Positions 1 through 9,670 are shown, counted from the first letter of the stretch. The stretch is DNA of 64,000 bases from Xanthomonas hydrangeae (GCA_905142475.1 LR990730.1:1550001-1614000); one strand, 5' to 3'. Made by a program: numbers and translations. Notes: a model not told the origin generated them from the letters alone.

Positions 1-246
1 CACGACACGCTGCAATTCACCGACCCGCAGGTGCTGGATATCCGACGCCAGCAGGGCCGCGCGTTGTCGTTCGGTGGTGGCATCCACCACTGTCTGGGCA
101 ATCGGTTGGCGTTGATCGAAATGGAAGCCGCGCTTGCCGCATTGCTCGAGCATCTGCCGGCACTTCGCCTGCCGCAACTCGACGCATTGAGCTGGAACGA
201 TCGCGCCAACCTGCGTGGCGTCGACGCGCTGTTCGCCTCCTGGTGA
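1..246 (+). CDS. Cytochrome P450, C-terminal fragment (cut by window edge)
   Basis: The reading frame is open from base 1 to a TGA at 244-246, giving about 81 residues of C-terminus. It contains the heme-ligand loop [10 protein letters not shown] (consensus FxxGxxxCxG), whose cysteine is the thiolate ligand of the heme iron. The following helix, with [14 protein letters not shown], is the P450 L helix. Family knowledge makes this a monooxygenase that uses electrons from a ferredoxin or flavoprotein partner. The substrate cannot be inferred because the N-terminal part lies outside the window. No partner redox gene is visible downstream. Confidence 0.9.
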   Translation, partial: HDTLQFTDPQVLDIRRQQGRALSFGGGIHHCLGNRLALIEMEAALAALLEHLPALRLPQLDALSWNDRANLRGVDALFASW

Positions 247-454
247 GGTGAGCGGCCAAGAGTAGCCAACGAAACCTCTTGGACGCTGTATCGATAACGG
301 TAACGTGCTGGCCCATGCGCCTTCGTTGACGCGTGGAGTGAATGTCGGGAATTGCAATGACTCGCCCGGATAAAAGGAGCTGATCAAACCGCCCCTCATT
401 GTATTGCCGCGCAACGCGCACCGCTCTCAACCGTATACACCGACCATCGCGACA

Positions 455-562
455 GGTCCTTGCCCGCCCACCGTCGCGGGACCTTACGCGGCATGGATGC
501 CGCGTAAGAGCTTACAGGGACGTACTTGCAGCGTGTCCCGCGACGGTGGGCGGGCAAGGACC
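455..562. repeat. Palindromic module Y, copy in left spacer
   Basis: A perfect 27-bp inverted repeat (455-481 with 536-562, beginning AGGTCCTTGCCCGCCC) encloses a second perfect palindrome at 484-507 (11-bp arms TTACGCGGCAT, 2-nt centre). The same nested structure occurs at 14371-14479 and 19997-20105. Nothing in it codes for protein. It looks like a non-autonomous dispersed repeat module. Confidence 0.85.
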
Positions 563-692
563 CTGCAGCAAACCCGCAGATCAGCCGCTCTGCAACCGAC
601 GTATTCGCACCGTTCGATTACCTCTCAAGGCGACCGAGATCTTGAACTTCAGCGGAGTCTGGATGTTCCCAAGCCGAGCTGGTCGAGGGTGC

Positions 693-791
693 GGTGTCCT
701 CGCCGCTCGCGGGACACGCCGTGAATCCATCCGTGGAGGCTCGGTGGCGGCATCCATGCCGCCACACGGTCCCGCAAGTGGCGAGGACACC
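693..791. repeat. Palindromic module X, copy in left spacer
   Basis: Outer imperfect arms GGTGTCCTCGCC and GGCGAGGACACC flank an inner palindrome at 744-765 (GTGGCGGCAT, CC, ATGCCGCCAC). Homologous modules lie at 14212-14317 and 19760-19864. It is distinct in sequence from module Y but has the same nested architecture. Confidence 0.85.
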
Positions 792-851
792 GAACCAGAC
801 AGGTTGCTGGTCGCTTTGAGAAAAGCTAAGCACACCGACCATCTCGACTGG

Positions 852-935
852 TCCTTGCCCGCTCACCGTCGCGGGACCTTACGCGGCATCCATGCCGCGT
901 AAGGTCCCGCAATCGGTGAGGGCATCGCACCTGCC
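852..935. repeat. Chimeric X/Y palindromic module
   Basis: The left part matches module Y (GTCCTTGCCCGCTCACCGTC) and the right part matches module X (TCCCGCAATCGGTGAGG). The centre, 871-910, is a perfect palindrome with 19-bp arms starting GCGGGACCTTACG. This looks like recombination between X and Y at their shared GCGGGA/TCCCGC core. Confidence 0.75.
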
Positions 936-1200
936 AACTTGGTCGGGTGCTGGTGGTAACTGCACTGCCGGGCGTGCCTATCAGGCGGTGAGCGCAGTCT
1001 TTTTTAGCTGCTCCTGACGACGCACTGTGCGCCATCGATACGGAGTTCAACGAGATAAACGCCATTGCCGCAGATGGCTAACAGCCGCTGCATGTTGCGA
1101 TGCCCGCAACGACAAACACCGACGAGCGATCGGCGGTGTTTGCGTGATAAATGCGCTGATCGGAACTTTCGATCGGCACTTTACGATCAAGCGTCGCTAC

Positions 1201-3600
1201 TCAGAACCGGTAGGTAACCCGGCCATACCAGTAGCGCCCGTTGAAACCGAACGGCGACAACGACGAATACTGCAGGCCGCCAGCGCGGTCGTCATAGGCA
1301 GTGTTCAACTGTGCCTTGGTCGGATACTGGTTGGTGAGGTTGTCCGCGCCCACGGTGAAGGTAAACGCGTTCCAGGTCTGGCTGGCGGCCAGATTCAACA
1401 ACCAGCGCGCGTCGTAGGTCTGGTCCTGGCTGCCATCGGCCGGGTCGCTGATGCGCTTGATCGATCCATAGCGGGTGGCGTTGAAGTTGAGCGCAAAGCC
1501 GCCCAGCGTCCAGTCCGCCGCCGCCATGTACTTGGTGCGCGGGGTGGCATCGGTGAGCAGGCCCTGGCTGGCGCGCCCGAAGTTGGGGTTGGACAGTTCC
1601 AGGATCGTGGTCTTGTTGTAGTTGGCGCTGGCGCTGAGATTGAGCTTGCCGTAGTTGCCCAGATCGGCCAGGTAGCTGTTGATCCAGTCCACGCCACGGG
1701 TGCGGCTGGTGGCGCCGTTGACGAAGAACTGCACTGCAGCCACCTGGCCGATCGGCTGCGCCAGCTGCAACTGGTCCGAATACAGGATCTGATCCCAGAT
1801 GCGGATCTGATAGACGTCCAGGCTGGAGGTGAAGTTGGCGGTCGGCTGCCACACGCCGCCCAGACCGTAGTTGGTGGATTTCTCCGGGCTCAGCGGGCCG
1901 GCGCCCAGCGCCACTGCGACCGGGTCGGAGGTGCGGTAGGTACCGACCTGCACCAGCTCGCCGTTCTGGATCAGCGTCACCACCGAGGCGTAGTTCTGCT
2001 GGGCCAGCGACGGTGCGCGGAAGCCGTTGGAGATGGTGCCGCGCAGCGAGAAGGTGTCGCTGAAGGCGTAGCGCGCCGACAGCTTGCCCGAACGCGTGGA
2101 GCCGGCATCGCTGTAGTTTTCGTAACGCCCGGCGATGCCGCCGGACAGCTTGTCGGTGATGTCCGCTTCCAGGTTGGCGTAGACCGCATTGCTGTGGCGT
2201 CCGAACTTGCCGGCCACCGTCGGCTCCAGGCCGGAGAACACCTGTGCGCCGCCCGGATACGGCGCGCCGTCGTCGGGATTGATGGTGTTGGGGTCGAAGA
2301 AGTACGACTCCGGCGAGCCGGCGGTGATCTGGTAGCGGTCCTGGCGATGCTCGGCACCGAAGGCCACATTGACCGGATACGCCAGGCCCCAGTCGAAGGA
2401 CTTGTTGACGTCCAGGTTGATCGTGCCCTGTTCGGTTTCGAAGCCGCCGGAATTGAAGTTGGTCGGCGAGCTGCCGGTGGTGTAGTACAGGTTGGTGTTG
2501 ATGCTGTTGAGGATATTGAAGTTCATGTCGTTCTTGCCGTAGGTGGCCGACACGTCCCAATTCCATTCGCTCTCGGTGCTGCCCTTCAGGCCCAGCACCG
2601 CCGAGCGGTCGTTGGTGGGGTTGTAGATCTGCGGCAGGAAGCCGTTCGGATAGATCGCCTGCACATTGCGCGCGGTGTTGTCGGCCGCGCGGTAATAGCC
2701 GTTGGAGGTGACCTCGCGGCGGCTCATGCTGAGGTGGCCGTACAGTTCCAGGTTCGGCGAGAACTCGTAACCGAAGGCGGCCAGCCCCTGATAGAAGTTG
2801 GAGGCCGGGTCGCCATGGCGCTGATACGGCACACCGCCCGGATTGGGCGTGCCCGGCACGGTGGTGGCGCGGTTGGTGTTTTCGCCACGATTGGTGCTCA
2901 TGGTGTTCTGGTAGTTCCACGACAGCCGCACCCAGCCCGGTGCCGTATCGCCGCCGGTGCCGCCGAAGGGCATGCCGACCGAGCCGTCGATGCCGTTCTG
3001 CTCGCCATCACCCTTGTCCATGATGCCGCCGTTGATCGACACGGTATTGCTGCCGGTATCGGCGCCATGTTTGAGCACGATGTTGACCACGCCGGCGATC
3101 GCATCGGAGCCGTATTGCGCCGAGGCGCCATCACGCAGCACTTCGATGCGCGCGATCGCCGACATCGGCAGCGAGTTCAGATCCGCCGGTGCCGAACCAC
3201 GGCCCACGTACGGGTTGTAATTGATCAACGACGAGGTGTGATAGCGCTTGCCATCCACCAGCACCAGCACCGCATCCGGCGACAGGCCGCGCAGGGTGGC
3301 CGGGCGCGCGGCATCGTTACCGTCAGAGATCGCCGGGCGCGGGAAGTTCAGCGACGGCAGCAATTTGCCCAGCGCGCTGGCGATATCGGTCGCGCCGGTG
3401 GCCTGCAGTGATTGCTCGGTGATGATGTCGATCGGCGATTCGGATTCGGCCACCGTGCGATCGCTCACGCGCGTGCCGGTGACGATCAGGGTATCCAGGG
3501 TTTTCTGCGGCTGGGTCGATTGCGACTGCGCACTGGCGGCGAACGTGCAGACGGTGAGTGCGACCGAAATCGCAAGCGAAAGTGCGTTGGAGGTGTGCAT
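1201..3600 (-). CDS. TonB-dependent receptor (array member 1)
   Basis: This 799-residue outer-membrane active transporter starts with a cleavable signal peptide (residues 1-24, ending AASAQ). A TonB-box-like segment (TLIVTGT) follows near residue 38, then a plug domain with VLVLVDGKRYH and the plug hallmark IEVLRDGASAQYGSDAIAGV. A 22-strand-type barrel follows and ends in VTYRF, the terminal aromatic expected for BAM insertion. It is closely similar to the two receptors on its right, which share the VSDRTVAES and SLNFPRPA segments, so the three arose by tandem duplication. The ligand is unknown. No strong ribosome site precedes the ATG at 3600. Confidence 0.92.
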   Translation of the reverse strand: MHTSNALSLAISVALTVCTFAASAQSQSTQPQKTLDTLIVTGTRVSDRTVAESESPIDIITEQSLQATGATDIASALGKLLPSLNFPRPAISDGNDAARPATLRGLSPDAVLVLVDGKRYHTSSLINYNPYVGRGSAPADLNSLPMSAIARIEVLRDGASAQYGSDAIAGVVNIVLKHGADTGSNTVSINGGIMDKGDGEQNGIDGSVGMPFGGTGGDTAPGWVRLSWNYQNTMSTNRGENTNRATTVPGTPNPGGVPYQRHGDPASNFYQGLAAFGYEFSPNLELYGHLSMSRREVTSNGYYRAADNTARNVQAIYPNGFLPQIYNPTNDRSAVLGLKGSTESEWNWDVSATYGKNDMNFNILNSINTNLYYTTGSSPTNFNSGGFETEQGTINLDVNKSFDWGLAYPVNVAFGAEHRQDRYQITAGSPESYFFDPNTINPDDGAPYPGGAQVFSGLEPTVAGKFGRHSNAVYANLEADITDKLSGGIAGRYENYSDAGSTRSGKLSARYAFSDTFSLRGTISNGFRAPSLAQQNYASVVTLIQNGELVQVGTYRTSDPVAVALGAGPLSPEKSTNYGLGGVWQPTANFTSSLDVYQIRIWDQILYSDQLQLAQPIGQVAAVQFFVNGATSRTRGVDWINSYLADLGNYGKLNLSASANYNKTTILELSNPNFGRASQGLLTDATPRTKYMAAADWTLGGFALNFNATRYGSIKRISDPADGSQDQTYDARWLLNLAASQTWNAFTFTVGADNLTNQYPTKAQLNTAYDDRAGGLQYSSLSPFGFNGRYWYGRVTYRF

Positions 3601-3947
3601 GGGAATGAAGGCTCAAAGGGGATGAAGGACGCAGGAAGGAAATGCGCGTGTTGCTCGGGGGAGTGCGACTGGAGTGCGACTGCGTACTGCGTGGCCCGTC
3701 GTGCTTGCGCGCCAGATGTGTTCCGCGTGGCGGAGACGGCGTGTGCAGCAATGACGTCGGCCGGTGACGCAGCCATGCTGCTGCGTTGCGCATCCTTGCT
3801 GAAGAAGAGCGTTGATCTCCCCCTCGCGCATCGATGCAAGAGGGGGAGCGATGCTGCGGCGTTACTTACCTGCAGCGCCTCAGCGCTGTGTGGTGCGTTT
3901 TGCGAGGCAAGACAAGCGCTGGCCGTTGCCGACCAGCGCGCAGCGCT
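3601..3947. other. Intergenic region between TonB receptors 1 and 2
   Basis: This stretch of 347 bases has no supported gene. It should carry the promoter of receptor 1 (minus strand) and the 3' end signal of receptor 2. The one clear structure is the hairpin at 3817-3848. Confidence 0.6.
3817..3848 (-). terminator. Hairpin downstream of TonB receptor 2
   Basis: Arms CTCCCCCTC (3817-3825) and GAGGGGGAG (3840-3848) form a perfect 9-bp stem around a 14-nt interior that can itself pair (GCAT/ATGC). It lies about 100 bases past the stop of the minus-strand receptor at 3948. There is no T tract, so intrinsic termination is only plausible. Confidence 0.4.
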
Positions 3948-6335
3948 TTACCACTTGTAGCTCACGTTGGCGTACACCAGCGCGCCGTTGAAACCGAACG
4001 GCGAGGCACTGCTGTAGGGCAGGTAGGTCCGTGTGCCCAGGCCGGCTTCCTGGCGGTCCGGATACTCGTTGAGCACGTTGTCGCCGCCGATGGTGAAGTT
4101 CCAGTCGTTCAACTTGTAGGAAGCGGCCAGGTCCAGCGTCCACTTCGCCGCATAGGTCTGATCGCTGCCGGCGTTGGTGCCGAAGGTGCTGAACTCGCCC
4201 CAGCGCGTGGCGGTGCCGGTGAACGACCAGTTGCCCGGCGACCAGGTGCCGCCCAGGAAGAACTTGTCGCGCGGCGTGCCTTCGGTGATGCGGCCGAGTT
4301 CGGCGCGGCCGATGCGTACCGCACCCGGATCGATCGCTTCCAGCGCAGCCGGGTTGTCGGCGATCCGTTCCACGTCGGTCTTGTTGTAGTTGTAGCCGGA
4401 GGTGAGCTCTGCGCTGCCGCCGTCCAGGTTCCAGCGATAGGTGCCGACCGCATCCACGCCCTGGGTCTTGGTATCCACCGCGTTGGTGAAGTAGCGCCCG
4501 CCGCCGATGCCCGGGAAGCCATTGGCCTGCAGATAATTGCGCGCCGCAACGGAGGTGAGGTTCTCCGACAGCACGATGCGGTCATCGATCTCGATGCGAT
4601 ACGCATCGACCGTGATGTACAGGTTTTCGATCGGCTGCAGAACCACGCCAAGACCGTAGTTCTTGGATTCCTCGGCCTTCAACGGCTCGGCGCCGAGCGC
4701 AATGGCGGCCGGGTTGTCGGTACGGAAGGTGCCGATCTCGAACGGGATCGCGGTGACCGTGCCGTTGGGCTGGGCCACGTTGAGGAACTGGGTGGCGATC
4801 GACTGGAAGTTCTGCTGCTGCAACGACGGCGCGCGGAAACCGGTGGAGGCAGTGGCGCGGACGGCCACCTTGTCGGTGAACGCATAACGCAACGACAGCT
4901 TGCCGGTGGCGGTGTCGCCGAAGTCGCTGTACTTCTCGTAGCGCCCGGCCAGACCGGCCGAGAATTTGTCGGTCAGATCCGCTTCCAGGTCCACGTAGGC
5001 CGAATGGCTGTTGCGGTTGTAGTAACCGGCATCGGAGAGCTTGAAGCCCGGAAACACCTGTGCGCCCGGGATCAGCGTACCGGCCGCCGACGGAATGCCG
5101 CCATTGGCCGAGGACGCCGCATCGCCGGGCGATTGGTTGAACTTCTCGCCGCGCCATTCCGCACCGAAGGCCAGCGTGACTGGGTAGGCCAGGCCCCAAT
5201 CGAGCGTCTTGGTGAAGTCGGCATTGAGCACGTTCTGGGTGACTTCCAGGGTGCCTGCGTGGAAGTCGGTGGGGCTGGCCAGCCCCAGGCTGTTGTTCAA
5301 GCTGTTGCGCACATCGAAGGTGAGATTGTTCTGGCCGTAGTTGTAGCTCAGATCGATGTTCAAACCGCCTTCGGTGGAGGTCTTCAACCCGCCCACCCAC
5401 GACACGTCCTTGCTGACGTTGTAGATCTGCGGCAGGAAGCCGTCCGGATAGATTTCCGGGCGATTGCGGTTGTCGCCGGCAAAGCGGAAGTAACCGTTGG
5501 ACAGCACTTCGCGCCGGCTGACCATGCCGAACGAGTAGAAGGTGAGGTAATCGGTGGGGCTGTATTCGCCATTGAACGACACTGCGCCCTGGTCGATGTC
5601 CGGGTCGCCATAACGCTGCTCCACGCGGCCCTGGAACGGCAGCGCGCGGTTGGTCTGATCCGAATGCCCGGCCTGCGCGGCCAGATGCACCTTGCCGGTG
5701 CCGGCGAAGCTGAAGCCGGCATCGCCGGACAGTTGGTACTGCTCGCCGTCGCCGGCGCTGTACTTGCCGTAGCGACCGTTGACGCTGCCGCCTTCGCCGC
5801 TGCCCTTGAGCACGATGTTGATCACGCCGGCGATCGCGTCGGAGCCGTACTGCGCCGACGCGCCGTCGCGCAGCACTTCGATGCGCTCCACCGCAGCGAT
5901 CGGAATGGTATTGAGGTCGGCCGGCGACGAACCACGGCCCTGGGTGTCGTTGAGGTTGATCAACGCAGTGCTGTGGTAGCGCTTGCCGTTGACCAGCACC
6001 AGCACCTGGTCGGGTGACAGGCCGCGCAGCTGCGCCGGGCGCACTGCGTCCGAGCCGTCGGAGATGGCCGGGCGGGGGAAATTCAACGAGGGGATCGCGC
6101 GTGACAGCGCGGTAGCCAGCTCGGTGGTGCCGGTCGATTCCAGTGCCTGCGGCGAGATGATGTCGATCGGCGATGCCGATTCGGCCACGGTGCGATCGGC
6201 CACGCGCGTGCCGGTCACGATCAAGGTATCGAGTGTTTTCTGAGTGGGAGCCTGTGACTGCGCGGATGCGCTTGAAGCGGAAAACGACAGTGCAAGAACA
6301 ACGGCAACTGCGAGTGGACTGGTCTTGCAATTCAT
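3948..6335 (-). CDS. TonB-dependent receptor (array member 2)
   Basis: This 795-residue outer-membrane receptor was started at the ATG at 6333-6335 (MNCKTSPLAV) because it is followed at once by a typical signal peptide ending ASAQ. A CGGAG sequence lies a little upstream. The longer open frame upstream of this start would have no export signal. The order is TonB-box-like TLIVTGT, plug with LVLVNGKRYHS and IEVLRDGASAQYGSDAIAGV, and a barrel ending VSYKW with a terminal aromatic. It is a paralogue of the receptors at 1201-3600 and 7274-9670. It probably imports a scarce nutrient using TonB energy, but the substrate is not visible. Confidence 0.92.
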   Translation of the reverse strand: MNCKTSPLAVAVVLALSFSASSASAQSQAPTQKTLDTLIVTGTRVADRTVAESASPIDIISPQALESTGTTELATALSRAIPSLNFPRPAISDGSDAVRPAQLRGLSPDQVLVLVNGKRYHSTALINLNDTQGRGSSPADLNTIPIAAVERIEVLRDGASAQYGSDAIAGVINIVLKGSGEGGSVNGRYGKYSAGDGEQYQLSGDAGFSFAGTGKVHLAAQAGHSDQTNRALPFQGRVEQRYGDPDIDQGAVSFNGEYSPTDYLTFYSFGMVSRREVLSNGYFRFAGDNRNRPEIYPDGFLPQIYNVSKDVSWVGGLKTSTEGGLNIDLSYNYGQNNLTFDVRNSLNNSLGLASPTDFHAGTLEVTQNVLNADFTKTLDWGLAYPVTLAFGAEWRGEKFNQSPGDAASSANGGIPSAAGTLIPGAQVFPGFKLSDAGYYNRNSHSAYVDLEADLTDKFSAGLAGRYEKYSDFGDTATGKLSLRYAFTDKVAVRATASTGFRAPSLQQQNFQSIATQFLNVAQPNGTVTAIPFEIGTFRTDNPAAIALGAEPLKAEESKNYGLGVVLQPIENLYITVDAYRIEIDDRIVLSENLTSVAARNYLQANGFPGIGGGRYFTNAVDTKTQGVDAVGTYRWNLDGGSAELTSGYNYNKTDVERIADNPAALEAIDPGAVRIGRAELGRITEGTPRDKFFLGGTWSPGNWSFTGTATRWGEFSTFGTNAGSDQTYAAKWTLDLAASYKLNDWNFTIGGDNVLNEYPDRQEAGLGTRTYLPYSSASPFGFNGALVYANVSYKW

Positions 6336-6437
6336 GCGGTGACAACTCCGAGTGGGGAACGGATGCATCGCAGGGGCCCCCTTCCCGGGCCGCGTCCGTT
6401 GCGGCAGCTGCGGTGCGTTCCCAACCATTAACCACGT

Positions 6438-6463
6438 GTAACCGCATGTCAAATTTTGGTTAC
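6438..6463. promoter_or_regulatory. Inverted repeat GTAACC-N14-GGTTAC upstream of TonB receptor 2
   Basis: Two 6-bp arms in an unusually AT-rich patch about 100 bases upstream of the receptor start. Such a spaced inverted repeat could be an operator for a dimeric regulator. No regulator is identified and the arms are short. Confidence 0.25.
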
Positions 6464-6609
6464 GTTGCGTATGTAATTGTCATGCATGGCGTGCTAATGC
6501 CATCGTTGTCATCGTGCACCAAAGTGATGCGTTGTTTGCACCAGACCTGCGGTATCAGCCGCTTGCTTGCACCATCATGGACATCGATACCAGATATGAA
6601 ACTTCTGCA

Positions 6610-7035
6610 TCAGAACGTGATCTGCACCGCATCGGCACTGCGTTGCGCAGGACCGTGGAATACCGCTTCGATGTTGTTGCCATCCGGGTCGAGCACGAAG
6701 GCGGCGTAGTAGCTCGGGTGATACGGGCGCACGCCCGGCGCGCCGTTGTCGCGCCCGCCGTGGGCAAGGGCGGCCTGATGGAACGCATGCACCACGGCGA
6801 CATCGTGTGCCTGGAAGGCCAGATGGTGGCGGCCGGTGAGTACGCCTTGCGCCACCGTGTGGCGATCGGACACGAACAGCTCGTCGGCCCAGAAGAATCC
6901 CTCGCCTTCGCCACCGATCGGAATGCCCAGCACATCGAGAACGGCCTGGTAGAAACGTCGGCTCGCCGCCAGGTCGTGGACGACCAGATGCAGGTGATCG
7001 ATCAGACGGCCGCGTGAGAGCTGCGCTGCGTCCAT
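6610..7035 (-). CDS. VOC-family (glyoxalase/dioxygenase-fold) protein
   Basis: This 141-residue protein has the vicinal-oxygen-chelate fold. An N-terminal DHLHLVVHDLAASRRFYQ strand-helix module is followed by HHLAFQAHD and DPDGNNIEAVFHG. The conserved His in the first strand, the His in HHLAF and the Glu in NNIEAVF are the usual metal ligands. Members include glyoxalases, ring-cleaving dioxygenases and drug-binding proteins, so the reaction is not assignable. The ATG at 7033-7035 was chosen because homologous proteins start just before the first strand. It lies inside the receptor array, on the same strand, 238 bases after the receptor 3 stop. Confidence 0.82.
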   Translation of the reverse strand: MDAAQLSRGRLIDHLHLVVHDLAASRRFYQAVLDVLGIPIGGEGEGFFWADELFVSDRHTVAQGVLTGRHHLAFQAHDVAVVHAFHQAALAHGGRDNGAPGVRPYHPSYYAAFVLDPDGNNIEAVFHGPAQRSADAVQITF

Positions 7036-7162
7036 GTTGGGTGCTCCGGCAGGGTGGAGGCGGTGTTGATACCACCGCCGCCGCCGGCAGCTCTTCACGG
7101 CGCATCGATGCCCACATCTGGATGGCTGTATCAAAAAGTTGCGAGCACAACGGGCACAAACG

Positions 7163-7190
7163 CACACGCCCCGGCAAGCCGGGGCGTGTG
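7163..7190 (-). terminator. Strong GC hairpin after TonB receptor 3
   Basis: Perfect 13-bp arms CACACGCCCCGGC (7163-7175) and GCCGGGGCGTGTG (7178-7190) with almost no loop. It is about 85 bases downstream of the receptor 3 stop on the minus strand and is followed there by CGTTTGTG. It is probably a transcription end or mRNA-stabilising structure separating the receptor from the VOC gene. Confidence 0.5.
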
Positions 7191-7273
7191 GTCAGGCGTC
7201 AGGATGCAATCGTGCGGCGTGCGTCAGCAACCAACGCGTGGCAATACCGCAGCAGTGTGGATCGCTGTATTGA

Positions 7274-9670
7274 TTACCAGCGATAGTTGATGCGGCCGTA
7301 CACATAGGCGCCATTGAAGCCGAACGGCGACAGGTTGCTGTACGGAAACTGCCCGCTGGTGGAATTGGCGAAGTTGTTCTCGTCCGGGTATTCGTCCAGC
7401 AGGTTGTCCGCACCCAGGGTCAGCGTCCAGCGGTCGATCTTGTAGCTGGCCGAGGCATCCACCACCCACTTGGCACCGAAGGTCTGGTCGTTGATCGCCG
7501 CGGCCGGGCGTGTGCTGTATTTGCCATAGCGCGTGGCACCCAGTGCCAGCGTCCAGTGCTCCAGGTTCCAGCTGCCGTTGACCAGGAACTTGTCGCGCGG
7601 GAAGCCTTCTTCGATGCGCCCACGTTCGGTGCGGTCGATGCGCTCCAGGCTCAGCCCGTTGGCCGACAATGCGGCCGGATTGGCGGCGACGCTGCGCACC
7701 TCGGTTTCCGAATAGTTGTAGCCGGCGGTCAGGTCCACGCTGCTGGCGGCCAGCTGCCAGCGGTAGCTGCCGACCACGTCCACACCGCGCGTGCGCGTAT
7801 CCACCGCGTTGGTGAAGTAGCGCCCACCGTTGATGCCGAAGATGCCCTGCGCTTCAAGCAGATTACGCACACCAGTGCCGGTGAGGTTGGACGACAGCAC
7901 GATGCGGTCGTCCACGTCGATCTGGTACGCATCCACGGTGAGGTAGAGCGCATCGGTCGGCTGCAACACCAGGCCCAGGCTGTAGGACAGCGAGGTCTCG
8001 GCATCCAACGGCTCAGACCCCAGCGCACGCGCCACGGTGCTGTCGGCGGGGAAGGTGCGGATCTCGAACGGGTTCGGATTGCCGGCCAGGAAGGTGGTGC
8101 TGGTGGACTGGAAATACTGCTGCGCCAGAGACGGCGCACGGAAGCCGGAAGACACCGTGCCGCGCAACGCGATCCTGTCGGTGAAGGCATAGCGCCCCGA
8201 CAACTTGCCCGAGGCCTGGCTGCCGAAATCGTTGAAGTCCTCGTAGCGACCAGCCAGGCCGGCGGAGAACTTGTCGGTGAAATCGGCTTCCAGATCCGCA
8301 TACAGCGCGTAGCTGTCACGCGAATACTGCCCCGATACGCTCGGCGCAAATCCGCCGAAACCCTGCGCGCCACCGGCCAGCGTGCCGGCCTGGAAATACG
8401 AGCCCACTTCGCCCGGCGACTGGTTCCACTTCTCGTTGCGGTATTCGGCACCGAAGGCCACCGTCACCGGATACGCCAGGCCCCAGTCGAAGCCGCGCTT
8501 GACGTCCAGGTTGACGATGTTCTGCGTGGTCTCCAGCGCGCCATCATAGAAGGAGGTCGGCGAGGTCGGGCCCAGGCTCACGTTGAGCGTGTTGCGGGTG
8601 TGGAAATCGATCTTGTTGTAGCCGTAGTTGTAGCTGGCATCCCAATCCCAGCCGCTGGCCGTGGACCCGCGCACGCCGGCCACCAGCGAGCGGTCCTTGG
8701 CGTAGGTCTGGATTTCCGGCAGGAAGCCCTGCGGATAGACCGACAGGATGTTCTGGGTGCTGCCCGGCGCGCGGAAGAACGCGAACGAGGTGATGTCGCG
8801 GTTGCTGGCGGTGGCAAAGGCGTAACCGGTGATGCTGTCGCTGAAGGCGAACTCGGTGTTGGCCGACACCGCCTGCGCGTTGACGTCGGGGTCGCCGATC
8901 TTGAACGCCTTCTGGCCCACGGCCGGTTGCGAGGCGCTGGGGGCGCCGGCATAGCCGCGCGCACGGTCGGTGGGGTCCTGCTGATTGAGCTGGGCGGCCA
9001 CATGCAGCCAGCCGCGATCACCGCCGTAGGCTACGCCGGTATCGCCGGACAGCTCGTAGTTGCTGCCGTCGCCGGCCGAATACTGGCCGAAGCCGGCCTG
9101 CAGGCTGCCGCCCTTTTCCGCGCCCTTGAGCACGATGTTGATCACGCCGGCAATGGCATCGGAGCCGTATTGCGCCGAGGCGCCGTCACGCAGCACTTCC
9201 ACCCGCGCGATCGCCGCCACCGGAATGGTGTTCAAATCCACCGCTGCCGCGCCACGGCCGATGGTGCCGTTGAGGTTGAGCAGCGAGGAAGTGTGGCGGC
9301 GCTTGCCGTTGACCAGCACCAGCACCTGGTCCGGCGACAGGCCGCGCAGCTGCGCCGGGCGGATCGCGCTGGTGCCGTCGCTCAACGCAGGGCGCGGGAA
9401 GTTCAGCGAGGGCAGCGCACGCGCCAGCGCGGTGGCCAGCTCCGAGGTGCCGGTAGCCTGCAGCGATTCGGCGCTGATGATGTCGATCGGCGACTGCGAC
9501 TCGGCCACGGTCCGGTCGGACACGCGGGTGCCGGTGACGATGACCGTATCGAGCGTATTCGCGGGCGCATCAGCTGGGACAGTGGCCTGCGCGGTGGTCT
9601 GGGCGAGGGCGGGGGAGGCGAGCAGCGCCGCAACAACGGCGGCTGCGAGCGTGGACAACGGGTAATTCAT
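7274..9670 (-). CDS. TonB-dependent receptor (array member 3)
   Basis: This 798-residue outer-membrane receptor starts at the ATG at 9668-9670 (MNYPLSTLAAAVV), which is directly followed by a signal peptide ending ALAQ. A CGGAGTTGTC sequence precedes it, the same leader as in receptor 2. It has a TonB-box-like TVIVTGT, a plug with LVLVNGKRRH and VEVLRDGASAQYGSDAIAGV, and a barrel ending INYRW. It is closest to receptor 2 in sequence and leader, suggesting these two share the most recent duplication. It is divergent from the ABC-F gene at 9855; the 184-base gap must hold both promoters. Confidence 0.92.
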   Translation of the reverse strand: MNYPLSTLAAAVVAALLASPALAQTTAQATVPADAPANTLDTVIVTGTRVSDRTVAESQSPIDIISAESLQATGTSELATALARALPSLNFPRPALSDGTSAIRPAQLRGLSPDQVLVLVNGKRRHTSSLLNLNGTIGRGAAAVDLNTIPVAAIARVEVLRDGASAQYGSDAIAGVINIVLKGAEKGGSLQAGFGQYSAGDGSNYELSGDTGVAYGGDRGWLHVAAQLNQQDPTDRARGYAGAPSASQPAVGQKAFKIGDPDVNAQAVSANTEFAFSDSITGYAFATASNRDITSFAFFRAPGSTQNILSVYPQGFLPEIQTYAKDRSLVAGVRGSTASGWDWDASYNYGYNKIDFHTRNTLNVSLGPTSPTSFYDGALETTQNIVNLDVKRGFDWGLAYPVTVAFGAEYRNEKWNQSPGEVGSYFQAGTLAGGAQGFGGFAPSVSGQYSRDSYALYADLEADFTDKFSAGLAGRYEDFNDFGSQASGKLSGRYAFTDRIALRGTVSSGFRAPSLAQQYFQSTSTTFLAGNPNPFEIRTFPADSTVARALGSEPLDAETSLSYSLGLVLQPTDALYLTVDAYQIDVDDRIVLSSNLTGTGVRNLLEAQGIFGINGGRYFTNAVDTRTRGVDVVGSYRWQLAASSVDLTAGYNYSETEVRSVAANPAALSANGLSLERIDRTERGRIEEGFPRDKFLVNGSWNLEHWTLALGATRYGKYSTRPAAAINDQTFGAKWVVDASASYKIDRWTLTLGADNLLDEYPDENNFANSTSGQFPYSNLSPFGFNGAYVYGRINYRW

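Larger units (their letters stand above)
247..1200. other. Gene-free spacer filled with palindromic repeats
   Basis: No convincing gene is present in these 954 bases; the open frames overlap palindromes and lack ribosome sites. The stretch holds three palindromic modules, at about 455-562, 693-791 and 852-935, which belong to the same family as the repeats at 14212-14479 and 19760-20105. A degenerate match to the element end found at 14531-14545 may lie near 1000-1014. The last 185 bases, up to the end of the first TonB receptor gene, show nothing I recognise. Confidence 0.7.

Noticed and set aside
404..902. Open frames within the left repeat cluster
   Set aside because: They run through palindromes on both strands, lack ribosome sites, and similar frames recur in every copy of the repeat as a by-product.
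1027..3411. A 794-codon open frame opposite TonB receptor 1, and similar very long frames opposite the other receptors
   Set aside because: They are antisense to genes with clear signal peptides, plug motifs and terminal aromatics. Their products are Val/Arg/Gly-rich with no recognisable domain, as expected from codon bias in GC-rich DNA.
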